Below, in pieces: positions 19,471 through 29,158 of a stretch of 64,000 nt of DNA. The stretch is from Comamonas terrae (GTDB taxonomy: Bacteria > Pseudomonadota > Gammaproteobacteria > Burkholderiales > Burkholderiaceae_C). The stretch spans positions 16,299 through 80,298 of the forward strand of contig NZ_BCNT01000019.1 of the NCBI RefSeq assembly GCF_001544075.1, in the 5' to 3' direction. Position 1 is the stretch's first letter. Each line of letters starts with the position of its first letter. The position numbers were made by a program, and so were the translations under genes. The notes below the pieces were generated by a model, which worked only from the letters and a program-made list of their open reading frames with translations, was not told the origin of the DNA and did not search any database.

Positions 19471-21005
19471 GACCGTTTCTTTCCTTCGCGGGCCGCCAGC
19501 GCCTTGTGCGCCTCGGCCATGTCGGAGAACGGATGGCGCACGCCCTTCGTCTCCTGGTAGTCCTCATGTCCCTTGCCGGCGATCAGCACCACGTCGCGCG
19601 CATCGGCGCGGGCCAGGGCCTCGGCAATGGCCGCCGCGCGGTCGGCCTGGACATGGAGGTTTTCACCCGCACGCATGCCGGCCAGAATCTGGTCGATGAT
19701 GCGTTCGGGCACTTCGCTGCGCGGGTTGTCACTGGTGACGAGCACGCAGTCGGCATAGGTCTGGGCGGCCTGCCCCATGAGCGGGCGCTTGGTGTTGTCG
19801 CGGTCGCCACCGCAGCCGAACACGCACCACAGCTTGCCGCCGCGCTGGCGGGCCGCAGGCTGCAGCGCCTGCAGCGCCTTCTCCAGCGCATCGGGGGTAT
19901 GGGCATAGTCCACCGCCACCAGCGGCTGCCCGCTCCGGGCAATCTGCTGCATGCGGCCGGGCACGGGTTCCAGGTGCGCGCAGGCGGCTGCGGCCTCCTG
20001 CAGGCTCAGCCCCAGGCTGCGCAGGGCCGCGAGCACACCCAGCAGATTGGATACGTTGTACTGGCCCACGAGGCGCGTGTTCATGCGCAGGCTGTGCTCT
20101 GCAGTCGCGCCGGCTTCCACCACGGTGAAGGCCAGGCCTTGTTCTTCCAGGCGGATGTCCCGGGCCTGCAGACGCGCCGGGCCCTGGAGGGAAACGCTCC
20201 ACAGATCGAGCGGCCGGCCCTGCAGACCGGCCCAGAGCCGGGCGCCGTGGGCATCGTCCACATTGACCACGGCGGCCTGCAGGCCGGGCCAGTCGAACAG
20301 CGCGGCCTTGGCCCGCCAGTAGGCGTCCATGCTGCCGTGGTAGTCCAGGTGGTCCTGGGTGAAATTGGTGAACAGCGCCACGCGGATGCGCGTGCCGTCC
20401 AGGCGGTGCTCGACGATGCCGATGGACGAGGCTTCGATGGCGCAGGCGGCCAGACCCGCATCCGCATATTCGCGGAAGGCGCGCTGCAGCCGCACGGGGT
20501 CGGGCGTGGTCAGGCCCGTGTATTCCAGATGGGGCGGTACGCCAACACCCAAAGTACCCACCAGCGCAGCACCGGCACGCGCCTGCAGCTTCACTTTCGA
20601 CAGCGCATGCGCAAGCCACCAGGCCGTGGTGGTCTTGCCGTTGGTGCCGGTCACGGCCAGCACCTCGATCTCGCCGCTGGGATGGGCAAACCACTGGTCG
20701 GCGATCAGGCCGGTGGCGGCCTTGAGGCCCTTCAGCGCGGCAATGCGTTCGCCCTGCAGCGCGAACGCCTCCAGGCCGTCGGCCTCCACGAGCACGGCGG
20801 CCGCGCCCTGTTCCAGGGCCTTGACCACGTAGGCGCGGCCGTCGGTGGCCGCGCCCGGCCAGGCGATGAAGGCATCGCCTGCGCCCACCTTGCGGCTGTC
20901 GGTCTGCAGGCTGCCCGCCACCTGGCTGCGCAGCCATTGCACGGCTTCGTCTACCGAGGCCAGCACGCGCACGGCAGTGCCGGAATTCGAGGATGTGGCA
21001 TTCAT
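19467..21005 (-). CDS. murE: UDP-MurNAc-L-Ala-D-Glu--meso-diaminopimelate ligase
   Basis: Adds meso-diaminopimelate to the peptidoglycan stem. The 512-residue protein has the ATP motif [13 protein letters not shown] at 118-130 and the DNPR motif (TSDNPRSEVP, about 423-426). That motif marks DAP rather than lysine specificity. It also has AIEASSIGIVEHRLDG, the block around the substrate site. The start at 21005 overlaps the ftsI stop as ATGA. dapF in the same window supplies the meso-DAP. Confidence 0.96.
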   Translation of the reverse strand: MNATSSNSGTAVRVLASVDEAVQWLRSQVAGSLQTDSRKVGAGDAFIAWPGAATDGRAYVVKALEQGAAAVLVEADGLEAFALQGERIAALKGLKAATGLIADQWFAHPSGEIEVLAVTGTNGKTTTAWWLAHALSKVKLQARAGAALVGTLGVGVPPHLEYTGLTTPDPVRLQRAFREYADAGLAACAIEASSIGIVEHRLDGTRIRVALFTNFTQDHLDYHGSMDAYWRAKAALFDWPGLQAAVVNVDDAHGARLWAGLQGRPLDLWSVSLQGPARLQARDIRLEEQGLAFTVVEAGATAEHSLRMNTRLVGQYNVSNLLGVLAALRSLGLSLQEAAAACAHLEPVPGRMQQIARSGQPLVAVDYAHTPDALEKALQALQPAARQRGGKLWCVFGCGGDRDNTKRPLMGQAAQTYADCVLVTSDNPRSEVPERIIDQILAGMRAGENLHVQADRAAAIAEALARADARDVVLIAGKGHEDYQETKGVRHPFSDMAEAHKALAAREGKKRS

Positions 21006-22747
21006 AGGGCCGGCTCCTCCACCGGGTTGGCCACGATCAGCGGCTTGACTTCCATATCGGGCTGCACGCCCATCAGGCGCAGCGTCTGCTGCACCACATC
21101 GCTGAACACGGGCGCGGCCACCGTGCCGCCGTAGATGCTGAGCTGGGGTTCGTCCACCATCACGGCGACGATGATGCGCGGGTTCTCGATCGGCGCCATG
21201 CCCGTGAACCAGGCGCGGTACTTGCCGGCCGCATAGCCCTTGCCCTGCTGCTTGCGCGCCGTGCCGGACTTGCCGCCCACCGAGTAGCCCACGGTCTGGG
21301 CCTTCTGGCCAGTGCCGCCCGGGCCGGCGGCCATGGCCAGCATCTTGCGCACCTCGTCGGCCGTGCGCGGCGAGAACACGGGCACGCCGATGGGCGCCTC
21401 GTTGATGCGCAGCATGGTGGCCGGAATCACGCGGCCGCCGTTGGCGAACGTGGTGTAGCTGCGCGCCATCTGCAGCAGGCTGGCCGACAGGCCGTAGCCG
21501 TAGCTCATGGTGGCCTGCTCCACGGGACGCCAGGTCTTGTAGGGCCGCAGGCGGCCGCTGGCCGCGCCGGGGAAGGCAATCTGCGGCTTCTGGCCGAAGC
21601 CCACGGCCGAGTAGGTCTCCCACATGCTTTGCGCGCTCAGCTGCTGGGAGATCTTGGTCGTGCCCACGTTGCTGGACTTCTGGATCACGCCGGCCACGGT
21701 CAGCACGCCGTAGTTGTGGGTGTCCGAGATCGTCGAGCCGGTCACGTTGATGCGGCCCGGCGTCGTGTCGACGATGGTCGTTGGCTTGAACTTGCCCGTC
21801 TCCAGCGCCAGGGCGATGGTGATGGGCTTCATGGTCGAGCCGGGCTCGAAGGTGTCGGTGATGGCGCGGTTGCGCAGCTGCTCGCCGGTCAGGTTCTTGC
21901 GGTGCCCGGGGTCGTAGGTCGGATAGTTGGCCAGCGCCAGCAGCTCGCCCGTATGGGCGTCCATGACCACCACGCTGCCCGCCTTGGCCTTCTGGGCCAG
22001 CACCTGCTCCTTGAGCTTCTGGAAAGCGTAGTACTGGACCTTGCTGTCGATCGACAGCTGGATGTCCTGGCCGTCCTGCGGCGGCACCTCCTCGCCCACG
22101 CCCTCGACCACGCGGCCCAGGCGGTCCTTGATCACGCGGCGCGAGCCGGGCTTGCCCGCCAGCTCCTTGTCGAAGGCCAGCTCCATGCCCTCCTGGCCAT
22201 GGTCTTCCACATTGGTGAAGCCCACGACATGGGCCGCAGCCTCGCCTTCCGGGTACTGGCGCTTGTATTCCTTGCGGTTGTAGATGCCCTTGACATTGAG
22301 AGCCAGGATCTTCTGGCCCACATCCCAGTCGAGCTGGCGCTTGATCCAGACGAAAGTCTTGTCCTCGTCGGCCAGCTTCTTCTGCAGCGTGGCCAGCGGC
22401 ATGTCCATGAGCTGGGCCATGGTCTTGAGCTTGGCCTGCACCTCGGGGTCGTTGTGGTCCACGTCCTCCGGGATCGCCCAGATGCTGGCGGCCGGCACGC
22501 TCGATGCCAGGATCAGGCCGTTGCGGTCCAGCAGGCGGCCGCGGTTGGCCGGCAGCTCCAGCGTGCGCGCAAAGCGCACCAGGCCCTGGCGCTTGAAGAA
22601 GTCGTTGCCGAACACCTGCACATAGGCCGCGCGCGCGCCCAGGCCCAGAAAGCCCAGGCCCAGCATGGCCACGATCATCTTGCTGCGCCACAGCGGCGTC
22701 TTGGACGCCAGCAGGGGACTGGAGGTATAGAGCACGCTGCGCGTCAT
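21002..22747 (-). CDS. ftsI: Septal transpeptidase FtsI (PBP3)
   Basis: Class B penicillin-binding protein cross-linking septal peptidoglycan with FtsW. The 581-residue protein has one N-terminal membrane helix (about 22-41) and the PBP dimerisation domain. The transpeptidase motifs are STMK with the acyl-ester Ser near 304, SSN in QKSSNVGTTK, and KSGTA in GGKSGTARKQ. Length and order fit PBP3. The short ftsL lies directly upstream with an ATGA overlap. Confidence 0.97.
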   Translation of the reverse strand: MTRSVLYTSSPLLASKTPLWRSKMIVAMLGLGFLGLGARAAYVQVFGNDFFKRQGLVRFARTLELPANRGRLLDRNGLILASSVPAASIWAIPEDVDHNDPEVQAKLKTMAQLMDMPLATLQKKLADEDKTFVWIKRQLDWDVGQKILALNVKGIYNRKEYKRQYPEGEAAAHVVGFTNVEDHGQEGMELAFDKELAGKPGSRRVIKDRLGRVVEGVGEEVPPQDGQDIQLSIDSKVQYYAFQKLKEQVLAQKAKAGSVVVMDAHTGELLALANYPTYDPGHRKNLTGEQLRNRAITDTFEPGSTMKPITIALALETGKFKPTTIVDTTPGRINVTGSTISDTHNYGVLTVAGVIQKSSNVGTTKISQQLSAQSMWETYSAVGFGQKPQIAFPGAASGRLRPYKTWRPVEQATMSYGYGLSASLLQMARSYTTFANGGRVIPATMLRINEAPIGVPVFSPRTADEVRKMLAMAAGPGGTGQKAQTVGYSVGGKSGTARKQQGKGYAAGKYRAWFTGMAPIENPRIIVAVMVDEPQLSIYGGTVAAPVFSDVVQQTLRLMGVQPDMEVKPLIVANPVEEPAL

Positions 22748-23031
22748 CGGGCCGCTCCTGCCGTGCCGGATCCGTCCTGCACATACTGCGTGATGGCAGG
22801 CGTGGCCGATTTCATCTGCAGGCGCTCGCGCGCCAGTGTCTCGATGCGCTGCGGCGTGGCCTGGGCGCGCTTTTCCACCTGCAGGCGCTGCTGGTCCGTG
22901 GCCAATTGGCGTGCCTGGGCCTCGGCGCGGTCCAGCTCGGTGAAGAGCTTGCGCGACTCGTACTGGGTGTGCACCAGAAAAATGGCACTGGCCATGACCG
23001 CCAGCAGCAGCAGCAGATTCAGGCGCAGCAT
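22744..23031 (-). CDS. ftsL: Cell division protein FtsL
   Basis: Small bitopic divisome protein that recruits and activates FtsWI with FtsB and FtsQ. It has 95 residues, one membrane helix (LNLLLLLAVMASAIFLV) and a periplasmic coiled coil rich in Arg/Gln/Glu. The ATG at 23031 gives a short basic N-terminus. An ATG five bases upstream is out of frame. Position between rsmH and ftsI is diagnostic. Confidence 0.93.
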   Translation of the reverse strand: MLRLNLLLLLAVMASAIFLVHTQYESRKLFTELDRAEAQARQLATDQQRLQVEKRAQATPQRIETLARERLQMKSATPAITQYVQDGSGTAGAAR

Positions 23032-23074
23032 GGCATGCCCTCCTCTTCGCTGCCGGGAATCAGCGTGCGGCGCC

Positions 23075-24010
23075 TCATGCGGGCGTCTCCGTGCGTTCGG
23101 CCACACGCATCACGGCAGAGCGCGAGCGGGGATTGCTCGCCACCTCGGCCTCGCCGGGCTTGATGCGGCCCAGCGCCTTCAGCCGCATGGGCTGGGGCGG
23201 TGCGAAAGGCATGCGGCGGTCGTAGACCTCCTTGGAGTGCTTGGCGATGAACTGCTTGACGATGCGGTCTTCCAGCGAATGGAAGCTGATCACGACCAGG
23301 CGCCCGCCCGGCGCCAGCACGCGCAGGCTGGCCTCTAGCGCCTGCTCGAGCTCTTGAAGCTCGGCATTGATGAAAATCCGAAGAGCCTGGAAGGTGCGTG
23401 TTGCCGGATTCTGCCCAGCCTCACGGGTCTTGACCGCGCCAGCCACGAGTTCGGCCAGCTCGGCCGTTGTGCGAAGTGGCCCCTGGGCCTCGCGCCGAGC
23501 AACAATCGCCTTTGCAATGGGGCCAGCAAACCGTTCTTCACCGTAGTCACGTATCACCTCCGCAATCTGCTGCATCTCCGCCTCGGCCAGCCACTCGGCC
23601 ACGCTTTGGCCGCGCGTGGTGTCCATGCGCATGTCGAGCGGACCGTCAAAACGGAAGCTGAAGCCCCGGTCCGGGTTGTCGATCTGGGGCGAGCTCACGC
23701 CCAGATCCATCAGCACGCCCTGGACGCTGCCTTCGGGCAGTTCGTCCAGATGGCAAAAGCCTTCATGCCTAATCGAAAAACGCGCATCGGTGATGCGCGC
23801 CGCTTCTGCGATGGCGTCCGGATCCTTGTCGAACGCCTGCAACCGCCCTTGCGGCCCCAGCCTCTGCAATATGAGCCGGGAATGCCCTCCGCGGCCGAAG
23901 GTTGCATCCACCCACTGCCCCGACGGCTGCGCGCCGGCGCCGCCCAGCAGCGCGTCCACGGCTTCGTCGAGCAATACGGTGATATGTTGCAACGGCTGGT
24001 TCACAGGCAC
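23075..24010 (-). CDS. rsmH: 16S rRNA (cytosine(1402)-N4)-methyltransferase
   Basis: SAM-dependent enzyme methylating N4 of C1402 in 16S rRNA. The 311-residue protein has [13 protein letters not shown] at the N-terminus, [14 protein letters not shown] as SAM-binding motif, [17 protein letters not shown], and [15 protein letters not shown] near the C-terminus. It is the second gene of the cluster, 8 bp after mraZ, formerly called mraW. Confidence 0.97.
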   Translation of the reverse strand: MPVNQPLQHITVLLDEAVDALLGGAGAQPSGQWVDATFGRGGHSRLILQRLGPQGRLQAFDKDPDAIAEAARITDARFSIRHEGFCHLDELPEGSVQGVLMDLGVSSPQIDNPDRGFSFRFDGPLDMRMDTTRGQSVAEWLAEAEMQQIAEVIRDYGEERFAGPIAKAIVARREAQGPLRTTAELAELVAGAVKTREAGQNPATRTFQALRIFINAELQELEQALEASLRVLAPGGRLVVISFHSLEDRIVKQFIAKHSKEVYDRRMPFAPPQPMRLKALGRIKPGEAEVASNPRSRSAVMRVAERTETPA

Positions 24011-24018
24011 GTCTCTTC

Positions 24019-24447
24019 CTAAAAAACAAAATCCTGGAAAGCCGCAGGCATCTCCTGCTGCATGGCTTCCGCTTCGCGTGCTTCATAAGTGGCCTTGTCC
24101 CACAGCTCGAAATGGTTGCCCATGCCGAGTAGCACCACTTCCTTGGTCAGACCTGCAGCCTCGCGCAATTCAGGGGACACCAGCAGACGCCCGGTCGCGT
24201 CCATCTCCGCATCCATGGCATTGCCCAGAAAAATCCGCTTCCACCACTGGGCGTTCATGGGCATCTGCGCGATGCGCTCACGGAACTGCAGCCATTCGGG
24301 GCGGGGAAACAGCATCAGGCAACCGTGGGGGTGTTTGGTGAAAGTGACCTGGCCTTCGGCCATGGCCATGAGGGCGTCACGATGCCGGGTCGGCACAGAA
24401 AGCCGCCCCTTCCCATCGAGATTCAGCGAAGACGCCCCTTGAAACAC
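24019..24447 (-). CDS. mraZ: Transcriptional regulator MraZ
   Basis: AbrB-fold DNA-binding protein that represses the dcw promoter in E. coli and binds repeats upstream of its own gene. From a GTG at 24447 the protein has 142 residues starting [22 protein letters not shown], the canonical first DNA-binding repeat. The second repeat, [19 protein letters not shown], is intact. The frame extends 11 codons upstream to an ATG, but homology starts at the GTG. Three 10-bp-phased repeats lie about 60 bp upstream. Confidence 0.93.
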   Translation of the reverse strand: MFQGASSLNLDGKGRLSVPTRHRDALMAMAEGQVTFTKHPHGCLMLFPRPEWLQFRERIAQMPMNAQWWKRIFLGNAMDAEMDATGRLLVSPELREAAGLTKEVVLLGMGNHFELWDKATYEAREAEAMQQEMPAAFQDFVF

Positions 24448-24508
24448 GGTCAGCCACCCCGGTCGATTGGAGCCATACACGCTCGACCACCGAGATCGTG
24501 AAGGCAGT

Positions 24509-24538
24509 TTTCACCACTTAATTGCACTTTTTTGCACT
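24509..24538 (-). promoter_or_regulatory. Candidate MraZ box: three 10-bp direct repeats
   Basis: Read on the minus strand there are three contiguous decamers: AGTGCAAAAA, AGTGCAATTA and AGTGGTGAAA. All begin AGTG with exact 10-bp phase. Known MraZ sites are short G-rich words repeated at 10-bp spacing at the mraZ promoter. The words here are diverged but the layout matches. Binding is inferred. Confidence 0.6.
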
Positions 24539-24547
24539 GTAGCAGCA

Positions 24548-24578
24548 ATTCTAGGCGACTCCAAACCCGCCGGGACAA
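24548..24578 (-). promoter_or_regulatory. Candidate mraZ (dcw) promoter
   Basis: TAGAAT at 24553-24548 on the minus strand is a good -10. TTGTCC at 24578-24573 is a weaker -35 with a 19-bp spacer. Transcription would start next to the direct repeats, so MraZ bound there would block it. Confidence 0.45.
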
Positions 24579-24758
24579 TTATTTGCAATGAAATCAACGA
24601 CTTAGACGCCACGCAGTCAGGCAGCCGTCAAAAAAACCCTTCCCCCACAAGCACTTAGCAGAACCTGTGCATGTGGTCTCTCAATAGAAAGACTCAATTG
24701 CAACGATTCACTTCACCTTGGGCGGGTTAGACATGCAGCGCTTTTTCTACAAACGCAA

Positions 24759-24780
24759 ACTGCCCGCCAAGGCGGGCAGT
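24759..24780 (-). terminator. Rho-independent terminator of hslU
   Basis: ACTGCCCGCC and GGCGGGCAGT form a perfect 10-bp stem with a 2-nt loop. On the minus strand it is followed by TTTGCGTTTG and lies 24 bp after the hslU stop. Confidence 0.85.
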
Positions 24781-24803
24781 CCGGTCCGGGCCAGAGGCCG
24801 GAA

Positions 24804-26123
24804 TCAGAGGATGAAGCGCGACAGGTCCTCGTCCTGGCTCAGCATCTGCAGGCGCTGGTCGACATAGGCTGCGTCTATCGTCACGGTCTGGCCGGCAAGT
24901 TTGGCCGCGTCGAAGCTGACTTCGTCGAGCAGGCGCTCCATGACAGTGGACAGGCGGCGCGCGCCGATGTTTTCGGTGCGCTCGTTCACCTCGAAGGCAA
25001 TCGTCGCCAGCCGCGTGATGCCCTCGGGCGTGAACTCCAGCGTCACGCCTTCGGTAGCCAGCAGCGCCTGGTACTGCTTGACCAGGGAGGCGTGAGTCTG
25101 CATCAGAATCGCCTCGAAGTCCTGGACCGACAGGGAATCCAGTTCCACGCGAATGGGAAAGCGCCCCTGCAGCTCGGGAATCAGGTCGCTGGGCTTGGAC
25201 AGATGGAAGGCACCCGAAGCGATGAACAGGATGTGATCGGTCTTGACCACGCCGTACTTCGTGGAAACGCTGGTGCCCTCCACCAGCGGCAGCAGGTCGC
25301 GCTGCACGCCCTGGCGCGAGACGTCGGAGCCGCTGGTCTCCTGGCGCGTGGCCACCTTGTCGATCTCGTCGATGAAGACGATGCCGTTCTGCTCGGCATT
25401 GACGATGGCGCGGTTCCTGACATCTTCCTCGTTGACCATCTTGGCCGCTTCCTCGTCGGTCAGCAGCTTCAGCGCCTCGGCAATCCTGAGCTTGCGCGTC
25501 TTGCGCTTTTCCTGGCCCAGCTGGCTGAACATGCCGCGCAGCTGCTCGGCCATCTCCTCCATGCCCTGCGGGCCCATGATCTGCACCTGGGGCGGCTGCT
25601 CGGCGACGTCGATCTCGATTTCCTTGTCGTCGAGCTGGCCCTCGCGCAGTTTCTTGCGAAAGACCTGGCGCGCCGTGCTGTCGGCCGCCACCTCGCCGGT
25701 ACGCGCCTGGGGAATCAGCACGTCGAGGATGCGTTCCTCGGCCGCGTCCTCGGCGCGGGCACGCATTTTCTTCATGTCGGATTCGCGCGTCTGCTTGACG
25801 GCCACCTCGGCCAGGTCGCGGATGATCGCATCCACGTCCTTGCCCACATAGCCGACTTCGGTGAACTTGGTGGCTTCCACCTTGATGAAGGGCGCATCGG
25901 CAAGCTTTGCCAGGCGGCGCGCGATCTCGGTCTTGCCCACGCCCGTGGGGCCGATCATCAGAATGTTCTTGGGCGTGATTTCCTGGCGCAGGCCATCGGC
26001 CACCTGCTGGCGGCGCCAGCGGTTGCGCAGCGCGATGGCCACGGCGCGCTTGGCGCCGCCCTGGCCGACGATGTGGTTGTCCAGCTCGGAGACGATCTCC
26101 TGGGGAGTCATGGCAGACGACAT
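24804..26123 (-). CDS. hslU: ATP-dependent protease ATPase subunit HslU (ClpY)
   Basis: AAA+ unfoldase feeding substrates to the HslV peptidase in the cytoplasm. The 439-residue protein has [17 protein letters not shown] at the N-terminus, Walker [18 protein letters not shown], Walker [10 protein letters not shown], and a C-terminal end DLSRFIL that inserts into HslV. The intermediate I domain lies between the Walker motifs. hslV is 78 bp upstream, and a family B element lies in the gap. Confidence 0.97.
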   Translation of the reverse strand: MSSAMTPQEIVSELDNHIVGQGGAKRAVAIALRNRWRRQQVADGLRQEITPKNILMIGPTGVGKTEIARRLAKLADAPFIKVEATKFTEVGYVGKDVDAIIRDLAEVAVKQTRESDMKKMRARAEDAAEERILDVLIPQARTGEVAADSTARQVFRKKLREGQLDDKEIEIDVAEQPPQVQIMGPQGMEEMAEQLRGMFSQLGQEKRKTRKLRIAEALKLLTDEEAAKMVNEEDVRNRAIVNAEQNGIVFIDEIDKVATRQETSGSDVSRQGVQRDLLPLVEGTSVSTKYGVVKTDHILFIASGAFHLSKPSDLIPELQGRFPIRVELDSLSVQDFEAILMQTHASLVKQYQALLATEGVTLEFTPEGITRLATIAFEVNERTENIGARRLSTVMERLLDEVSFDAAKLAGQTVTIDAAYVDQRLQMLSQDEDLSRFIL

Positions 26124-26131
26124 GGAAAATA

Positions 26132-26184
26132 CTCGATCAAATAAGCCTCTGACGCTTTGCAGGCAAGCGAAAGCAGCTATGAAT
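26132..26184 (-). repeat. Dispersed low-GC element, family B, between hslV and hslU
   Basis: On the minus strand it reads ATAGCTGCTTTCGCTTG, then AAAGCGTCAGAGGCTTATT. It shares the GATAGCT-type end and the AAGCG core with the copies at 44037-44090 and in aroE. It fills most of the hslV-hslU spacer, so it is co-transcribed. Confidence 0.55.
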
Positions 26185-26201
26185 TCAGGACTGAAAGAAG
26201 C

Positions 26202-26747
26202 TTACAGCGTCTCGATGGTGTGGTTCATGTTGGTATAGATGCACAGCTCGCCGGCAATCGCCAGCGACTTGCGCACCACCTCCTCGGCCGACAGCTCGGT
26301 GTTGTTGAGCAGCGCCTTGGCCGCCGAGTGCGCATAGGCACCGCCCGAGCCGATGGCCACGATGCCCTGCTCGGGCTCCAGCACATCGCCGTTGCCCGTG
26401 ATGATCAGCGAGGCCGTGGCATCGGCCACGGCCAGCATGGCTTCCAGGCGGCGCAGCACGCGGTCGGTGCGCCAGTCCTTGGTGAGTTCGATGGCCGCAC
26501 GCGTCAGGTGGCCCTGGTGCTTTTCCAGCTTGGCCTCGAAGCGCTCGAACAGGGTGAACGCATCGGCCGTGGCGCCGGCAAAGCCGGCCAGCACCTTGCC
26601 GTGGTAGAGCTTGCGCACCTTGCGCGCCGTGCCCTTGACGACGATGTTGCCCAATGTGACCTGACCATCACCGCCGATGGCGACCTGTACGCCTTCGGGA
26701 GTCTGGCGGCGCACGCTCAAAATGGTGGTGCCGTGAAACTGTTCCAT
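26202..26747 (-). CDS. hslV: ATP-dependent protease peptidase subunit HslV (ClpQ)
   Basis: Threonine peptidase of the HslUV complex. The 181-residue precursor begins [14 protein letters not shown]; processing after Gly6 exposes the catalytic Thr. It contains [10 protein letters not shown] and [17 protein letters not shown], conserved in bacterial proteasome-like subunits. The ATG at 26747 was chosen for this short propeptide; nine extra upstream codons lack homology. Confidence 0.97.
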   Translation of the reverse strand: MEQFHGTTILSVRRQTPEGVQVAIGGDGQVTLGNIVVKGTARKVRKLYHGKVLAGFAGATADAFTLFERFEAKLEKHQGHLTRAAIELTKDWRTDRVLRRLEAMLAVADATASLIITGNGDVLEPEQGIVAIGSGGAYAHSAAKALLNNTELSAEEVVRKSLAIAGELCIYTNMNHTIETL

Positions 26748-26858
26748 AGAACAGCCAGATGGGGGCCGCCCCATCCTGCCTCAAGAGGCCCGGCAAATTT
26801 AATTTGCCGAAAGCACGGGCGCGCTCCAAAGCCGAGAAGGACGGGCAAGCACCGCCCT

Positions 26859-26889
26859 GGGGGAAGGCGCACGGCGCCCCGGGGGATCA
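26859..26889 (-). repeat. GC-rich palindromic repeat, family A, copy 4
   Basis: It starts at the stop codon of the STAS gene (TGATCCCCC on the minus strand) and contains the stem GGCGCC-GT-GCGCC followed by TTCCCCC. It occupies part of the 139-bp spacer to hslV. Confidence 0.55.
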
Positions 26890-28629
26890 ATCTCGCCGTG
26901 GAAGCACCTGGGCGTGTTCCTGGATGCCGATCACATTGAAGAACACCGCCACCAGCTGGTGCAGCTGGCTCAGCTGCAGCACATGGCCCAGCGACTGCAT
27001 GGCCGAAGCCCAGTTCAGCACCGAGCCGGCTGCCGCGAAGTCCATGCGCACCAGATGCCTGCAGTCGATCACCACGGTCTCGCCGAGCACGGCCTTTTCC
27101 TGGATCGATGCCAGCCAGGGCAAGGCATCGCCTTCGATGACGCCCTGCAGCGCAAACTGAGGTGCCCGCTCGCGCCACAGCACATCGGGCGGCAGGGTGT
27201 CCTCGAACGCCTGCGGCGCTGCCAGCGCCAGCGCCTGCCCCTCCAGCAGGGACTGGCAGACCGGATCGCTCCAGGAAGGCGGCGACAGTTCGTAGGTCAC
27301 GCAGTATTCGAGGGCTACCAGCTCGAAATCATCCGGCAGGTTCATCAGGCGCAGCACGGCCAGGCGCAGATGCCACCAGCCGCTGTCCACCTCGCCGGCC
27401 AGCGAGGGCGTGCTGCGCGCCAGCAGGTCCAGCAGCACCTGTGCCCTGCCGAAGACAAACTGGCCGGGCGCATCGGCCCACCGGTGCGCCAGGGCTTCGA
27501 GGGCCGGCACGGCTTCGGGCGCAATCGCCTCCAGCGCGCCCCAGTCCAGGCTCCAGGGCCCGGCCGTGCGCGCCTGCATCGCCTGCAGGCCGGCCACGCC
27601 CTGCACGGTCAGCTGGGCCGGCGCGCTCCAGCGCGCACACCGGGCCTCGGCCGGTGCCGTGTCCGTGGTGCGCAGCCCGCCATCTTCCAGCGGCATGGCA
27701 AACCACTGCGGGGCCGAGCGCCCGAAGCGGCTTGCAAAATCGATGGCTGCCTGCTCGAATTCGGCCTGCCAGCCTGCGGCACGGTACAAGTCCAGCAAGG
27801 CCAGCCAGACCGGCAGCTGTGCGGGCACGTCGTGCGCGCGGCGCCGGATCAGCTCCTGCAGGCTGTCCCGGGCAAATTCGGTGTCTCCGTTGGCGAAGAC
27901 AATGGCCGGCTCCTCCAGGTCCACATCGTGCTCGAAGCGGACAAAGGACGGAGGCACCATGCCCGCCTCGGCCGGCGCGGACACTTCGGTCGGCGCGAAC
28001 GCCGGTGCAAAATCGGTTTCCCCGGCCAGACCCTGCATGCCCATCAGCGCGGGCGACAGCTTGGGAGGCAGGGGGCGGGTCATGCCGAAGGCGGCGCCCA
28101 TGCCCCGGGTCGCCACCTCTTCGGGCACCACATCGCTGAGCAGAGGCAGCGTGCTGCCCGGAGGAGGTGCGTGGAAGGAAGATGGCGCCGGATTGCCGCC
28201 GTCGGGCAACCGCATCGGCATGGTGGTGGCATCGGCGCTTTGCTTGCCACGCCACCACTGCTGGGACATCTGGGCCTCGATCTCGTCGATCTTGCGCAGC
28301 GTCACGGCGCGCTCGCCGGGGTGGGAGCTGCTGTGCAGACTCTGCAGAAAAGACGAAACCGGCACCGCGGGGGTGCCGGATACGGAAGCCGGGCGCGCGC
28401 TCTGGGCCAGCTGGGACTGGCGCAGCTTGCGCAGCTGGTCGAACTCGCGCTTGCGCGCAAAGTCGTTCTGGCGCTTGCGCTCCAGCATTTCCTTGAGCGC
28501 CTGCTTGCTGTACTGGCTCTCTGGCTCGTCGTCGAGAGTATCCAGATCGGACCAGTTGACCGTCGGATGGCGCACAAAGCGCACCACCTTGGAAAGCAAC
28601 CGGTTCGATCGAGTCTCTTCTTTGGCCAT
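26887..28629 (-). CDS. STAS-domain protein of unknown function between dksA and hslV
   Basis: This 580-residue protein has a basic, Arg/Lys/Gln-rich N-terminal 70 residues, then about 200 low-complexity Pro/Ser/Ala residues that are probably disordered. Around residue 270-350 come short helical repeats reminiscent of TPR (ARDSLQELIRRRAH, WLALLDLYRAAGWQAEFEQAA). The C-terminal 90 residues resemble a STAS domain (VVIDCRHLVRMDFAAAGSVLNWASAM), a fold used in anti-sigma antagonists. No phosphorylatable Ser is certain at the usual place. It starts 46 bp after dksA and precedes hslV, so it is probably in one operon. Function is unknown. Confidence 0.75.
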   Translation of the reverse strand: MAKEETRSNRLLSKVVRFVRHPTVNWSDLDTLDDEPESQYSKQALKEMLERKRQNDFARKREFDQLRKLRQSQLAQSARPASVSGTPAVPVSSFLQSLHSSSHPGERAVTLRKIDEIEAQMSQQWWRGKQSADATTMPMRLPDGGNPAPSSFHAPPPGSTLPLLSDVVPEEVATRGMGAAFGMTRPLPPKLSPALMGMQGLAGETDFAPAFAPTEVSAPAEAGMVPPSFVRFEHDVDLEEPAIVFANGDTEFARDSLQELIRRRAHDVPAQLPVWLALLDLYRAAGWQAEFEQAAIDFASRFGRSAPQWFAMPLEDGGLRTTDTAPAEARCARWSAPAQLTVQGVAGLQAMQARTAGPWSLDWGALEAIAPEAVPALEALAHRWADAPGQFVFGRAQVLLDLLARSTPSLAGEVDSGWWHLRLAVLRLMNLPDDFELVALEYCVTYELSPPSWSDPVCQSLLEGQALALAAPQAFEDTLPPDVLWRERAPQFALQGVIEGDALPWLASIQEKAVLGETVVIDCRHLVRMDFAAAGSVLNWASAMQSLGHVLQLSQLHQLVAVFFNVIGIQEHAQVLPRRD

Positions 28630-28675
28630 GGTCAGTCCACTATGGCGCAGCCCCAGGGGCTGCGCCTGATGCATC

Positions 28676-29158
28676 TCAATCCCCGTACATCTTCTGCTTG
28701 AGCTCGCGGCGCTGCTGGGCTTCCAGCGACAGCGTGGCCGTGGGGCGGGCCAGCAGGCGGCCGACGCCGATGGGCTCGCCGGTCTCGTCGCAGTAGCCGT
28801 AGTCGCCGGCGTCGATGCGGGCGATGGACTGGTCGATCTTCTTGAGCAGCTTGCGCTCGCGGTCGCGCGTGCGCAGCTCCAGCGCATGCTCTTCCTCGAT
28901 GGTGGCGCGGTCGGCGGGATCGGGCACCACCACGGTGTCTTCACGCAGGTTTTCCGCGGTTTCGCCCGCGTTCTCGTGCATGTCGTTCTTCAGGGCGACC
29001 AGCTTACGGCGGAAGAAAGCCAGCTGCACGTCGTTCATGTAGTCGTCGTCGGACATAGCCAGCACGTCGGCATCCGTCAGCTCCTCCACCGATTTGGTCT
29101 TCCAAGCATTGGCCAGCTTGGGATCTTTCTTCGTCGCAGCTTGCTTTGTGATGGGCAT
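28676..29158 (-). CDS. dksA: RNA polymerase-binding transcription factor DksA, single-cysteine type
   Basis: Binds the RNA polymerase secondary channel and, with ppGpp, mediates the stringent response. The 160-residue protein has the coiled coil with the tip motif DPADRAT (80-86) and the C-terminal globular part YGYCDETGEPIGVGRLLARPT. Only Cys123 of the four Zn-finger cysteines is present; the others are Thr, Ser and Ala. It is thus a zinc-independent form, as known in some alpha-proteobacteria and in Pseudomonas DksA2. The ATG at 29158 is used; the open frame extends upstream without homology. Confidence 0.93.
   Translation of the reverse strand: MPITKQAATKKDPKLANAWKTKSVEELTDADVLAMSDDDYMNDVQLAFFRRKLVALKNDMHENAGETAENLREDTVVVPDPADRATIEEEHALELRTRDRERKLLKKIDQSIARIDAGDYGYCDETGEPIGVGRLLARPTATLSLEAQQRRELKQKMYGD

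Larger units (their letters stand above)
24448..24803. other. 356-bp intergenic region between mraZ and hslU
   Basis: It contains the mraZ leader, the MraZ-box-like repeats, a candidate promoter, and the hslU terminator at its far end. Between about 24580 and 24755 the DNA is AT-rich for this genome and no gene or RNA was recognised. Confidence 0.6.

Noticed and set aside
24019..24480. Longer MraZ from the upstream ATG
   Set aside because: The 11 extra codons have no counterpart; the family starts at the [10 protein letters not shown] block.
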